From Actinomycetota bacterium (lineage in GTDB: Bacteria > Actinomycetota > Actinomycetes > S36-B12), in the NCBI GenBank assembly GCA_026392575.1, contig JAPLBU010000390.1, forward strand, positions 1 to 6,400: a DNA stretch of 6,400 nucleotides, in the 5' to 3' direction. The first letter of the stretch is position 1. Each line of letters starts with the position of its first letter. Positions 1 through 6,400 of the stretch are shown here, one piece after another. The notes beneath the pieces are model-generated. The model worked only from the letters and a program-made list of their open reading frames with translations, searched no databases and was not told where the DNA came from. The position numbers and the translations under genes are program-made.

Positions 1-446
1 ACGGGGTTCGCCAGCAGATCAAGCAGCTCCCACGTGCTATCGCCGACGAAGCCGGTTGGTCGGGCGCCGAATTTCTGCTGGAAGGCCTTGACCGCAGCGG
101 CGGTCGACTTTCCCATCACCTCTGCGGTCAGGTTGGTGGGGTAGATCTCGTAGCCGAGCCACGCCAGCCGCTCCTGGACATGGCGCACGCGCCAGCCTCG
201 GGCGCCGATGCGCAACGGAAGGGCGCTTGCGACAACGACGGGGGCTGCGGGTGCGGTTTCAGGTGGCGGTGTTGGTGCCGGCTCAGGACTAGGCGCGGCC
301 GGATCGGTGGGCGCGGTGGTCGGAACAGGCTCGGGTGTCGGGGTGCTGCCGTTGTCGGCGGATGCCGGGGGCGTGAGCAGGAGCGCGCCGACCAGCACCG
401 AGGCGAGGGCCGCGGAAACCGATGCGAAGCGACGATGAACCTGCAC
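1..446 (-). CDS. Secreted peptidoglycan-binding protein, N-terminal part (runs off the window)
   Basis: The visible 148 residues read from a GTG at 446. Residues 1-30 look like a Sec signal peptide: MQVHRRF, then a hydrophobic core (ASVLVGALLL), then a signal peptidase I-type ASA before DNGS. Residues 31-70 form a Pro/Thr/Ala/Glu-rich linker (PTPEPVPTTAPTDPAAP), as often seen in exported actinobacterial wall proteins. Residues 77-145 match a PG_binding_1 domain: LRIGARGWRV, VQERLAWLGY, STAAAVKAFQQKFG and GFVGDSTWELL. The protein should be exported and hold onto peptidoglycan. A catalytic domain, possibly an L,D-transpeptidase or a hydrolase, probably lies beyond position 1, but that is inference. 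The GTG is the first start after an in-frame TGA at 452-450, and the next in-frame GTG (codon 17) would cut the signal peptide. No Shine-Dalgarno sequence is visible, which fits leaderless translation. It is separated from the LtrA gene by 72 nt and probably forms its own unit. Confidence 0.85.
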   Translation of the reverse strand, partial: MQVHRRFASVSAALASVLVGALLLTPPASADNGSTPTPEPVPTTAPTDPAAPSPEPAPTPPPETAPAAPVVVASALPLRIGARGWRVRHVQERLAWLGYEIYPTNLTAEVMGKSTAAAVKAFQQKFGARPTGFVGDSTWELLDLLANP

Positions 447-452
447 CGGTCA

Positions 453-458
453 AGGGTA
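453..458 (-). promoter_or_regulatory. Leaderless-type -10 element (TACCCT) of the peptidoglycan-binding gene
   Basis: On the minus strand TACCCT fits the actinobacterial TANNNT -10 consensus. It is followed by exactly six bases (TGACCG) and then the GTG start at 446. If the last T is -7, the first base of the GTG is +1, the standard geometry of a leaderless transcript. The lack of a ribosome binding site upstream supports this. I see no clear -35 hexamer. The call rests on spacing and consensus only. Confidence 0.5.
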
Positions 459-518
459 CTTCGCTCGGCGGGACTAGGGGATCGGGACGAACGCCCCGGT
501 GGCCGCTGGATGGTGAGG

Positions 519-1644
519 TCAACCTATGGGGTGAGTCGGTCCTCGGCGAATCGCCCACACCGCGAATGCAGCGTTCGCGCCGACGATCAGGCCAGCGACG
601 ATCATCGCGGAGTACACGGGTACCACCACGCTGGGCAGCCACCACACGGCAACAGTCGCCACGGCCAGCCCGGAGACCACCTGCACGATGCCCACGACGG
701 CCCACCGGCCGCGCGCGCAGAAACCGAGCACCGCGAACGAGAGCAGCACCACGGCGATTCCACCCCCGAAGTAGGTGAGGTGCTGCTCGCCGAGGCGGTC
801 CTGCTCGCGCGCCGTGAACAGCACAAGACAGTCGAGGGTGGCGATCATCCCGAAGACCAGGGTCAGATGCGCCAGCAGGGACAGGCGCCACCGCATGCCG
901 ACCATGCTGACGCTGTGCGGGAAGGTGCCCTCGAAGTACAGCGCCCAGATGGAGACGCTGATGATGAACGTCATCGCGAAGACGCCCAGGTTCGGTACCG
1001 AACCCTTCGCGCCGAGTGCCGGCACGAGGAGCAGGAAGCCATCACCGAGGACGATGAGGATGAACAGTCCGAGGCGTTCTCGCAGGTGGTCGGGTCGGGC
1101 GACGAAAACCGGTGGTGATGCCGTCCTGTGCGCGGTGAGCCCGGGGATGATCCCGATGCCGAGAGCGAGGACGAGATAGGGCCACAGCGGATCCATTCCG
1201 ATCAATCCTGCGACGACGCAGATGAAGCCGCCGATGGCGACGAAGACCGCCTGGCGTCCCAGGGGTGCACGCATGGATCCGCCACCGCCGAGGATGAACA
1301 AGGCCGCGGAGATGACCATGGCCAGGCCGTAGACCGCGAGTCCGCGGCTCATGCGGACGGGATCCCCGTAGTCGATCGCCAGTGCAGCGAGGATCAGAGC
1401 GCCCATCTGCACGCCGAAGCGCGCCCGACACCGGGTAGACGTTGTTGGCCGTGGTGGTGAGGAACCACACCCAGCACAGCGAGACCAGGCCGAGTACCGC
1501 GATCAGCGCCGTGCTGCCCGACGGATGCTCGAGGTAGCGGTCGTTGGTGACGTTGACCGCTGCGACGACGACGAGGTCGAAGAAGAGCTCGAACCAACCG
1601 ACGGGTTGACCTTTCACCTCGGCCGGGGCGTCCTTGTCAGCCAC
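519..1644 (-). pseudogene. Low temperature requirement protein A (LtrA) family membrane protein, frameshifted
   Basis: This is a polytopic membrane protein of the LtrA family, named for a Listeria low-temperature growth locus; its biochemical role is not known. The first 75 residues start at a GTG at 1644 and carry the N-terminal hallmark WFELFFDLVVVAAV, followed by a membrane segment (CWVWFLTTTANNVYPVSGA). The reading frame is then lost at about 1419-1422. It resumes one base further on with FGVQMGALILAALAI and stays open to the TGA at 521-519. The second part holds many hydrophobic segments and the family signature ERLGLFILIVLGD (about 1079-1041), with D where most members have E. Joined, the protein would be about 375 aa, normal for the family. 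At the break GGC GCG C TTC would read in frame as GGC GCG CGC TTC, so loss of one GC unit is the simplest explanation. The GTG overlaps the stop of the upstream ThDP gene (GTGGCTGA, 8 nt). It may be a true pseudogene or a sequence error. Confidence 0.9.
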
Positions 1645-3245
1645 GGACGTCCTCGAACCAGCGCGGTGACGTCGTGCGCGGCGGATGCAGCCGCTGCGGC
1701 CACACGACGATTCGCGGTTCTCCCCGCAGGTTGGCCTCGTGGGCTCGTCGCAGGCCAGCGGAGATCTCGTCGACGCTGCTGACCGTCTCTGCTGAGATAC
1801 CGAACGCGGCACCGAGGGAGTGCCACTCGGGAGTGAGCAGGTCGACGCCACGTTCGGGGTGACCGAAGACCTGCTGGTCGAAGCGCAGCATTCCGTAGCC
1901 ACCGTCGTCGACGACCAGCAGTGTCACGGGCAGCGACGCCTGCGCGATCGTGGCCAGCTCGCCGAGGGCGAACATGGGTCCGCCGTCACCGCAGACAGCA
2001 AGCGTCGGGATGCCCACGGAGGACGGACCGATCGACGCGGGGAGTGCGTAGCGGCTGGCTGCTGTACCCGCCGACCCAGTACGCCCCGACAGCCATATCG
2101 CAGACGACGGCACCCTCGGTCGGCCAGCCCGCGTCGACCTGCTGCACCCAGGTGATCGCTGATGCCGTGCGTGGGTCGGCGAGCAGACGGGCGACGATGC
2201 TCGGCCGGATCGACGTGGTGTCGACCCACGGCTGGCGATCGGCCACGCCCATGTTGTCGAGGATCTCGGCGAGTGACTCGAGCCCCAGACCGACGTCGGC
2301 ACTGATGACGCAGTCGAAGTCGATGGTCCGGTGGATCAGGCTGCCGAGGGTCAGGGCGGCGCGACGCGGGGGGAGGTCGATGCGCCAGTTCTTGGTGTTC
2401 ATCCCGTCGAACGACGACCCGATGACGAGCAGCAGGTCGGCGGAAGCGAGGAGGGCACCGACCTCGGGCTCATGAACCGGGGCGTCGACGAGCAGCGGGT
2501 CGCCGGCGAGCAGCCCGCGGCCCGCGTAGCTCGTGAGCACCGGTGCACCGAGCCGGTGTGCCAGCGCGCGGGCTGCTTCTTCGGCCTCCGCAGCGACGAC
2601 TCCGCCACCGAGCCATAGAACGACCCGCGGCGAGGTGCTGATGACCTCGGCGAGGTCGGTCACCTCATGCGGGTCGGCGCGGGGTGCGGGCAGGCGCGGG
2701 ATGTGCGGAATGGCGGCGGTCCACTCCTCGGACAGGATGTCGGACGGAACGCCGACGTAGCTGCCGAGCGGAGGTGGTCCCCAGGCCTCTCGCAGTGCGA
2801 GCACCGTCGACGCGATCGCCTCCTGCCGGGTGCGAGCCCGGCGGGCCGTCGCGCCGAACGCCTCGAACATGGCGCCCTGGTCAGCCATCTCGTGCAGGAT
2901 CCCGCGCGGACCGGCAGGCGAGCGAAGCGACTGGCCGACCTCGCTGGCGAGCACGATCATGGGCGATCCGCTGATGAAGGCCTCACCGAAGGCGGCGACG
3001 ACATTGGCCGCACCGGGGCCGCTGGTGAGCAGGGTCGCCGCGGGCTTGCCGGTGGCCCGGTACAGACCATCGGCCGCGTAGCCCGCCGCCTGCTCGTGCC
3101 GCACGCCCACGATGCGGGGTGCTGATTCCGAATCGGCGTCCCAGAACGGGAGGTTGTGCACGCCGGGGATGCCGAATGCGCGTTCGACCCCGTGCCGCCC
3201 GAGCAGCTCGAGGATCGCGGCCGCTACGGATGTCCGGGCGGTCAT
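1637..3245 (-). pseudogene. Acetolactate synthase-like thiamine diphosphate (ThDP) enzyme, frameshifted with a short internal deletion
   Basis: The ATG at 3245 opens a ThDP-dependent enzyme of the acetolactate synthase/2-oxoacid decarboxylase superfamily. The N-terminal pyrimidine domain has FGIPGVHNLPFW, the catalytic Glu51 in RHEQAAGYAADG, and TSGPGAAN (75-81). A middle domain follows (LWLGGGVVAAEAEEAA, about 210-225). The C-terminal ThDP domain begins with CDMAVGAYWVGGYSSQP, where the frame is lost (2064-2051). It resumes as RYALPASIG in another frame and continues through CGDGG (Mg/ThDP motif, about 1993-1979) and VVDDGGYGMLRFDQ to the TGA at 1639-1637. Compared with E. coli IlvI, about 14 residues equivalent to the PRR-to-LGTMG stretch are absent, so the lesion looks like a deletion of roughly 41 nt rather than one miscalled base. 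Unshifted translation ends at 1986, without the Mg-binding loop. The start overlaps the stop of the upstream gene (ATGA). Substrate unknown; the usual Asn pair after GDG is Asp-Asp here, which as I recall is common in a related actinobacterial subfamily. Confidence 0.9.
1650..1654 (-). promoter_or_regulatory. Ribosome binding site (GAGGA) deciding the LtrA GTG start
   Basis: The minus strand reads GAGGA, then five bases (CGTCC), then GTG at 1644. This purine-rich site lies within the last codons of the ThDP enzyme gene. It selects the GTG at 1644 over the upstream ATG at 1902, whose extra residues are low-complexity Ser/Arg/Cys sequence lying antiparallel or out of frame to the ThDP gene. The LtrA family homology begins about 17 residues after this GTG, as expected. 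Confidence 0.6.
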
Positions 3246-4789
3246 GCGCGGGACTCGAACATGCCGAGAAGGGCGGCGATGCTGAGGACGCTCCGCGGCG
3301 CATAGGGAGTGCGCCACAACCCACCGTGGTTGGCAGCCTGGGCGAACAGGTCCATCGGATTGGCCAGGGGCGTGCTGGGGTTCGCAGCAGCGGCCGGGTT
3401 GCGGAGATCGTGGACGAGCAGTGCCGCCATCAGAGTGGTTGACGTGGCGGGCTCGAACACCTCGACGCCGAAACGTCCGGCGCCGGCATAGGCCGCCGCG
3501 AGGGCGCGGTTCTTCACGACCGACTGCGTGCGTGTCGCCGGGGCGAGGTTCAGCGACACGGGTGTTCCATCGGCACGGGCGACGAGGGCACGCCAGCGCT
3601 GCAGTCGCTTGGCGAGCGCGTAGTTCGGACCCTGCTGTGGAACGAGCGAGTCGTTGATGCCGAACTCGATGCCCGCCTCATTGATGAACGTCTCGCGGTA
3701 GTTCGGCTCGAACTGCTTCACCAGTCGCAACGGGCTCTGCAGCAGTCCGCTCAGTCCGCGTGCGTCCCAGCGACGACGGGACTCCTCGACGGCGTCGAGC
3801 GGGACCATGAAGACATCGGTCGGTGTTGCGAGGTAGGCGAGGGTGATGTCGTCGCGCTGGGCGAGCAGGCGCGTGGCCAGGGCGTCGCCGGCCATCGACA
3901 GCAGCACATGCGCTGCACCATCGGCGTAGGCGTACGTTCCGAGGACGAATGGCTGCTCGATCTCACGGAGCCAGGCGCTGAGTTCCGGGGTCTGGCGGAG
4001 CAGGTCGGCACCGGCCTTGCTCGCGACCGTGGCGTCGTCGTCGGGGTGCACCATGCCGTCGAGGACGAAGGGCGGGGCACCGCTGGGGTCGAGAGCGATC
4101 GGGATGCGGAGCGAACCAGCGGTGCTGCGCGTGGTGGCGATCAGCCGCTGCCAGAGGTCCGGCCGCGGCAGATCGATGGCGTGGACGCGCGCACCCCAGC
4201 GCAGCAGCGAACGGGTCGGCCCCATCTCGGCGCCGGCACCGAGGATGGCGATGTCGACGTCGCGCAGATCCAGCCAATCCGGGTTGTCGAGGACGAGCGT
4301 CAGCGCCTCGGCGAAGCCGGGCTCGGCGATCCCGTTGGACACCCACTTGTCGATCTGGCGGCCCAGGTCACTGCCGAAGAGCCGGCGACCGCTGTACGGC
4401 AGCGTGAGTTCAGATTCCGGGGGGATGATCCCCTGCACGGTGACGGACCCGAACCGGGGCTGGTCGAACTGCTCCATCGCCTGCCAGAGCGGCAGGTGCT
4501 CGCCATTGCGCCCGAAGACGAAGCGTCGATGCGCCGAGTCCAGCCCGTCGGTGGAGATGGTGACAGCGTCCTCGGCTCGCATGGCGGCCGCGCGGACGAT
4601 GTCGCGCAGGGGTCCGATGTAGCCGCCACGCCAGTCGGAGGTGTGCTCAATGCGAGCAGCGATGATCGGGTCCACTCGGCGGATGCTGTCGGCGAAGATC
4701 GCCCGGCCGGCCGCACTCGTACTGCGGCGGCCGTCGCCACCCTCAGGGAATGTCAGGCCCTCGTCTGCCGAGCGGGCGCTGTCTGCCAT
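3242..4789 (-). CDS. Conserved-looking protein of unknown function with a Rossmann-like glycine motif
   Basis: I do not recognise this 515-aa protein. It is intact from the ATG at 4789 to the TGA at 3244-3242 and looks soluble, with no signal peptide or clear membrane segment. The most informative feature is ILGAGAEMG (182-190), preceded by a hydrophobic strand (DVDIAILGAG) and followed 17 residues later by VHAIDLP (203-208) with an acidic residue. This is the pattern of an NAD(P)- or S-adenosylmethionine-binding Rossmann fold. The rest is rich in specific, conserved-looking segments: FVFGRNGEHLPLWQAMEQFD (90-109), EPNYRETFINEAGIEFGIND (361-380), LAPATRTQSVVKNRALAAAY (415-434) and NHGGLWRTPYAPRSVLSIAA (487-506). 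It sits between a PLP decarboxylase and a ThDP enzyme and shares an ATGA with the latter, so it probably acts in the same pathway. The ATG at 4789 is preferred over the ATGs further upstream, which lie inside the decarboxylase gene, because a -10 element sits exactly in front of it. A dehydrogenase or methyltransferase is possible; neither can be claimed. Confidence 0.88.
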   Translation of the reverse strand: MADSARSADEGLTFPEGGDGRRSTSAAGRAIFADSIRRVDPIIAARIEHTSDWRGGYIGPLRDIVRAAAMRAEDAVTISTDGLDSAHRRFVFGRNGEHLPLWQAMEQFDQPRFGSVTVQGIIPPESELTLPYSGRRLFGSDLGRQIDKWVSNGIAEPGFAEALTLVLDNPDWLDLRDVDIAILGAGAEMGPTRSLLRWGARVHAIDLPRPDLWQRLIATTRSTAGSLRIPIALDPSGAPPFVLDGMVHPDDDATVASKAGADLLRQTPELSAWLREIEQPFVLGTYAYADGAAHVLLSMAGDALATRLLAQRDDITLAYLATPTDVFMVPLDAVEESRRRWDARGLSGLLQSPLRLVKQFEPNYRETFINEAGIEFGINDSLVPQQGPNYALAKRLQRWRALVARADGTPVSLNLAPATRTQSVVKNRALAAAYAGAGRFGVEVFEPATSTTLMAALLVHDLRNPAAAANPSTPLANPMDLFAQAANHGGLWRTPYAPRSVLSIAALLGMFESRA

Positions 4790-4795
4790 TTTCGG

Positions 4796-4801
4796 AGGAT
4801 A
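4796..4801 (-). promoter_or_regulatory. Internal leaderless-type -10 element (TATCCT) before the unknown-function gene
   Basis: In the 22-nt gap after the decarboxylase stop, the minus strand reads TATCCT, six bases (CCGAAA), then the ATG at 4789. This puts the A of the ATG at +1 relative to a TANNNT -10 element, the same geometry as the element at 453-458. No Shine-Dalgarno-like purine run lies before the ATG; the CCTCC there is the opposite polarity. The site suggests that the unknown protein and the genes after it can be transcribed separately from the reductase and decarboxylase. No clear -35 is visible. Confidence 0.5.
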
Positions 4802-4811
4802 GCCAATCGGG

Positions 4812-6221
4812 TCAGTGCTGGGAGCAGATGGTGCTGCCGAGCTCGGCGGCCACCAGGAGCGCGACCCGGACATCATCCGATGTTGTCCGGAAGTTGGTGA
4901 AGCACGGCCGCAGCCAGGTCCGCCGGTCGATCACCGCCGGGGAGACGTAGACCCGTCCATCGTGCTGCATGGCACGGCAGAGGTACTCGTTGTGAGCGTC
5001 GATGTCGTGGCAGCCCGGCAGTACGTGGCGGATCGGGACGATGGACAACTGCGGCTCGTGCTCGCGGGTCTGGAATTCCGGGTGCGCGGACGCCAGTCCG
5101 TAGAGCAGCCGGGCCTGCGCGAGGTTGGCCTCAATGGCCGTCCTGAAAGCCTGGGCGCCGTGGACGCGCAGGGCGAGCCACACCTTCAGCGCACGGAGCG
5201 GTCGCGAGTACTCGAGCGTGACGTCGACGGCGTTGAGCTCGTCATCGTCGTGCGGGATGTAGTCCTCGTTGTGTGAGAACACGGCTGCCAGATCCGCCTT
5301 GTGGCGCACGAGCACCGCGCTGCAGGCCTTGGGGACGAACATCCACTTGTGCGCATCGACGCCGAGGGAGTCGGCGCGTTCCAGACCGGCGAACAGATGA
5401 GCAGAGGTGGGAGCGGCGGCGGCGGGCAGGCCGTAGGCGCCGTCGACGTGCAGCCAGACTCCGCGCGGCTCGCAGACGTCGGCGATGGCCCCGATGGGAT
5501 CCACGGCGCCGGTCAGCGTGGTGCCGGCCGTTGCGACGACCGCGATCGGAGTGATGCCGGCGGCGATGTCCGCGTCGATGTGTCGCGCGAGGTCCGTCGG
5601 ATCCATCCGTCGGCGTGAATCGATGGCGATGTCGCGGACGTTGTCGCGGCCCACACCGAGCAGCTCGGCGGCACGAGTCACGGAGTAGTGCGCCTCGGCC
5701 GAGCAGTACATGGCGGCAGGGCGGTTGAGCATCCCCGTCGATCGACTCCCGGGCAGTGCTCGCTCACGGGCCGCAGCGAGGGCGGTGATGTTGCTGATCG
5801 TGCCGCCGCTGGTGAAGGAGCCGGTGGCTGCTGGGAAGCCGAGGAAGGCGGCGAGCCAGTCAATCGCCTGGCGCTCGAGTTGCGTTGCGCCTCGTGCGTC
5901 GAGCGCGAGGTTGATGTCGTACGAGTGGGCAAGCAGGTCGGCCAGGGCGCCGACCTCGAGACCGCTCGATCCGATGTAGGCGAAGTACCGGGGGCGTGCC
6001 TGAGCTAGGGATGCGTCGAGGACGTCAGCAGCGAAGTCAAGATCGGCGATCACATCGCCAGGGGACTCGGGGAGTTCCTCGCGGAGCCGGGCGAGCAACT
6101 CCGGTGAGGGCACGGTCTCGACCTCGCGCGCCTCGTCGAACCCGCGCCAAGCGCGAGCGACGAGCGCCGCGGCATGCTCGAGTGCCGGCTCCCGCTGGTC
6201 GCCGAGCGTCAGCGGACTCAT
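4812..6221 (-). CDS. Group II pyridoxal phosphate-dependent amino acid decarboxylase
   Basis: This intact 469-aa protein belongs to the group II PLP decarboxylases (aromatic-L-amino-acid, glutamate, tyrosine and diaminobutyrate decarboxylases; usual length about 470-500 aa). These cytosolic enzymes release CO2 from an amino acid to give an amine. Visible signatures are SFTSGGTISN (135-144, phosphate binding), AEAHYSV with His178 (ring stacking), ATAGTTLTGAVDPI (230-243), HVDGAYG with Asp260 (pyridine nitrogen contact), and DSLGVDAHKWMFVPK with Lys292 as the Schiff-base lysine. The C-terminal LRPCFTNFRTTSDDV (437-451) is also typical. All catalytic residues are present, so the enzyme should be active. 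I cannot tell the substrate; the family pattern does not separate aromatic from other amino acids by eye. The ATG at 6221 overlaps the reductase stop as ATGA, implying translational coupling; upstream sequence in this frame is arginine-rich and reads through the reductase gene. Some actinobacterial homologues carry names such as aspartate aminotransferase family protein. Confidence 0.92.
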   Translation of the reverse strand: MSPLTLGDQREPALEHAAALVARAWRGFDEAREVETVPSPELLARLREELPESPGDVIADLDFAADVLDASLAQARPRYFAYIGSSGLEVGALADLLAHSYDINLALDARGATQLERQAIDWLAAFLGFPAATGSFTSGGTISNITALAAARERALPGSRSTGMLNRPAAMYCSAEAHYSVTRAAELLGVGRDNVRDIAIDSRRRMDPTDLARHIDADIAAGITPIAVVATAGTTLTGAVDPIGAIADVCEPRGVWLHVDGAYGLPAAAAPTSAHLFAGLERADSLGVDAHKWMFVPKACSAVLVRHKADLAAVFSHNEDYIPHDDDELNAVDVTLEYSRPLRALKVWLALRVHGAQAFRTAIEANLAQARLLYGLASAHPEFQTREHEPQLSIVPIRHVLPGCHDIDAHNEYLCRAMQHDGRVYVSPAVIDRRTWLRPCFTNFRTTSDDVRVALLVAAELGSTICSQH

Positions 6222-6400
6222 GCTCGCGTCGCCAACTGCTTGCGGTAGGGGATGAGATCCGGAGTCCGGTCGACGCCGACGACGCCGACGAGACCTGATG
6301 CATCGTGGTACTCGACGATGCACGGTCCATCGGTGTCGCTCTCGACGACCTCGATGCGATTGGCAATGCCGGGCATCCCGAAGGACTGCAGCGCGTAGTC
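6218..6400 (-). CDS. FAD-dependent ferredoxin reductase, C-terminal end (partial)
   Basis: The last 60 residues and a TGA stop (6220-6218) are in the window; the rest lies beyond 6400. The tail reads DYALQSFGMPG, RIEVVESDTDG, CIVEYHDASGLVGVVGVDR and LIPYRKQL. This order matches the Reductase_C domain of FAD/NAD(P)H ferredoxin reductases, which close with an x-LQxxG segment, a VVEGD-like strand, a Y-x-x-x-G-x-LVGVVG hairpin and a final YRxQL helix. Such enzymes pass electrons from NAD(P)H through a ferredoxin to a cytochrome P450 or Rieske oxygenase. The catalytic FAD and NAD domains are not visible, so the assignment rests on this tail alone. It shares ATGA with the PLP decarboxylase and is therefore likely to be in the same operon; a P450 or ferredoxin gene may lie further upstream. 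Confidence 0.75.
   Translation of the reverse strand, partial: DYALQSFGMPGIANRIEVVESDTDGPCIVEYHDASGLVGVVGVDRTPDLIPYRKQLATRA

Noticed and set aside
484..497. Short hairpin (GGGGCG-TTCG-TCCC type on the minus strand) after the LtrA stop, possible terminator
   Set aside because: The stem is only about five pairs with one G-U and there is no T-run after it; too weak to call a terminator.
180..1118. Plus-strand open frame of 312 codons across the LtrA and peptidoglycan-binding genes
   Set aside because: It spans two minus-strand genes and the gap between them, is low in hydrophobic residues and high in Arg/Gly/His, and has no recognisable domain.
1413..1431. Programmed ribosomal frameshift in the LtrA gene
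   Set aside because: No slippery heptamer or strong downstream structure is evident, and LtrA proteins are normally encoded in one frame; mutation or sequence error is simpler.
4794..4800. Plus-strand GGAGGAT resembling a Shine-Dalgarno site
   Set aside because: No credible plus-strand gene follows; it is the complement of the TATCCT -10 region and adjacent bases.
3908..4900. Long plus-strand open frame (330 codons) opposite the unknown-function gene
   Set aside because: Its product is rich in Arg, Gly and Glu without any motif, and it lies antisense to a gene with clear protein-like features; long antisense frames are expected in GC-rich coding DNA.
6272..6289. Two perfect tandem copies of the 9-mer GACGCCGAC
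   Set aside because: It encodes the VGVVGV strand typical of the reductase C-terminal domain, so it is explained by coding sequence.
1..6400. Insertion sequences, tRNA or rRNA genes, CRISPR arrays
   Set aside because: No transposase, terminal repeats, cloverleaf-like segments or regularly spaced repeats were seen; nearly all of the window is minus-strand protein-coding sequence.

Overview
The window comes from a GC-rich genome, most likely an actinobacterium. The grounds are the strong G/C preference at third codon positions, GTG starts, TANNNT-type leaderless promoters, tight 4- and 8-nt gene overlaps, and homology patterns typical of that phylum (cytochrome P450-type ferredoxin reductase tail, LtrA family membrane protein, secreted peptidoglycan-binding protein). 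I cannot name the genus. Every gene I can support lies on the minus strand, so transcription runs from position 6400 towards 1.

Layout in the direction of transcription: (1) 6400-6218, the last 60 residues of a FAD-dependent ferredoxin reductase. (2) 6221-4812, an intact 469-aa group II PLP-dependent amino acid decarboxylase, joined to the reductase by an ATGA overlap. (3) 4789-3242, an intact 515-aa protein I do not recognise, with a nucleotide-binding-like glycine motif; a 22-nt gap before it holds a likely leaderless promoter. (4) 3245-1637, an acetolactate-synthase-like thiamine diphosphate (ThDP) enzyme, joined by another ATGA overlap and broken near 2051-2064 by a frame change with about 14 residues missing. 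(5) 1644-519, an LtrA family membrane protein overlapping the ThDP gene by 8 nt, broken near 1419-1422 by a small frameshift. (6) After a 72-nt gap, 446-1, the start of a separate gene for a secreted peptidoglycan-binding protein that runs off the window, preceded by a leaderless-type -10 element.

Genes 1-5 look like one operon. It places an electron-transfer flavoprotein, a PLP decarboxylase, an unrecognised protein and a ThDP enzyme side by side, which suggests a small metabolic pathway, perhaps with a P450 or ferredoxin upstream of the window. The substrate cannot be read from the sequence. Two adjacent genes are broken while the three upstream are open, so the distal half of the operon is either decaying or carries assembly errors. 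That question matters most for interpreting the window. The peptidoglycan-binding gene is probably unrelated to the operon.
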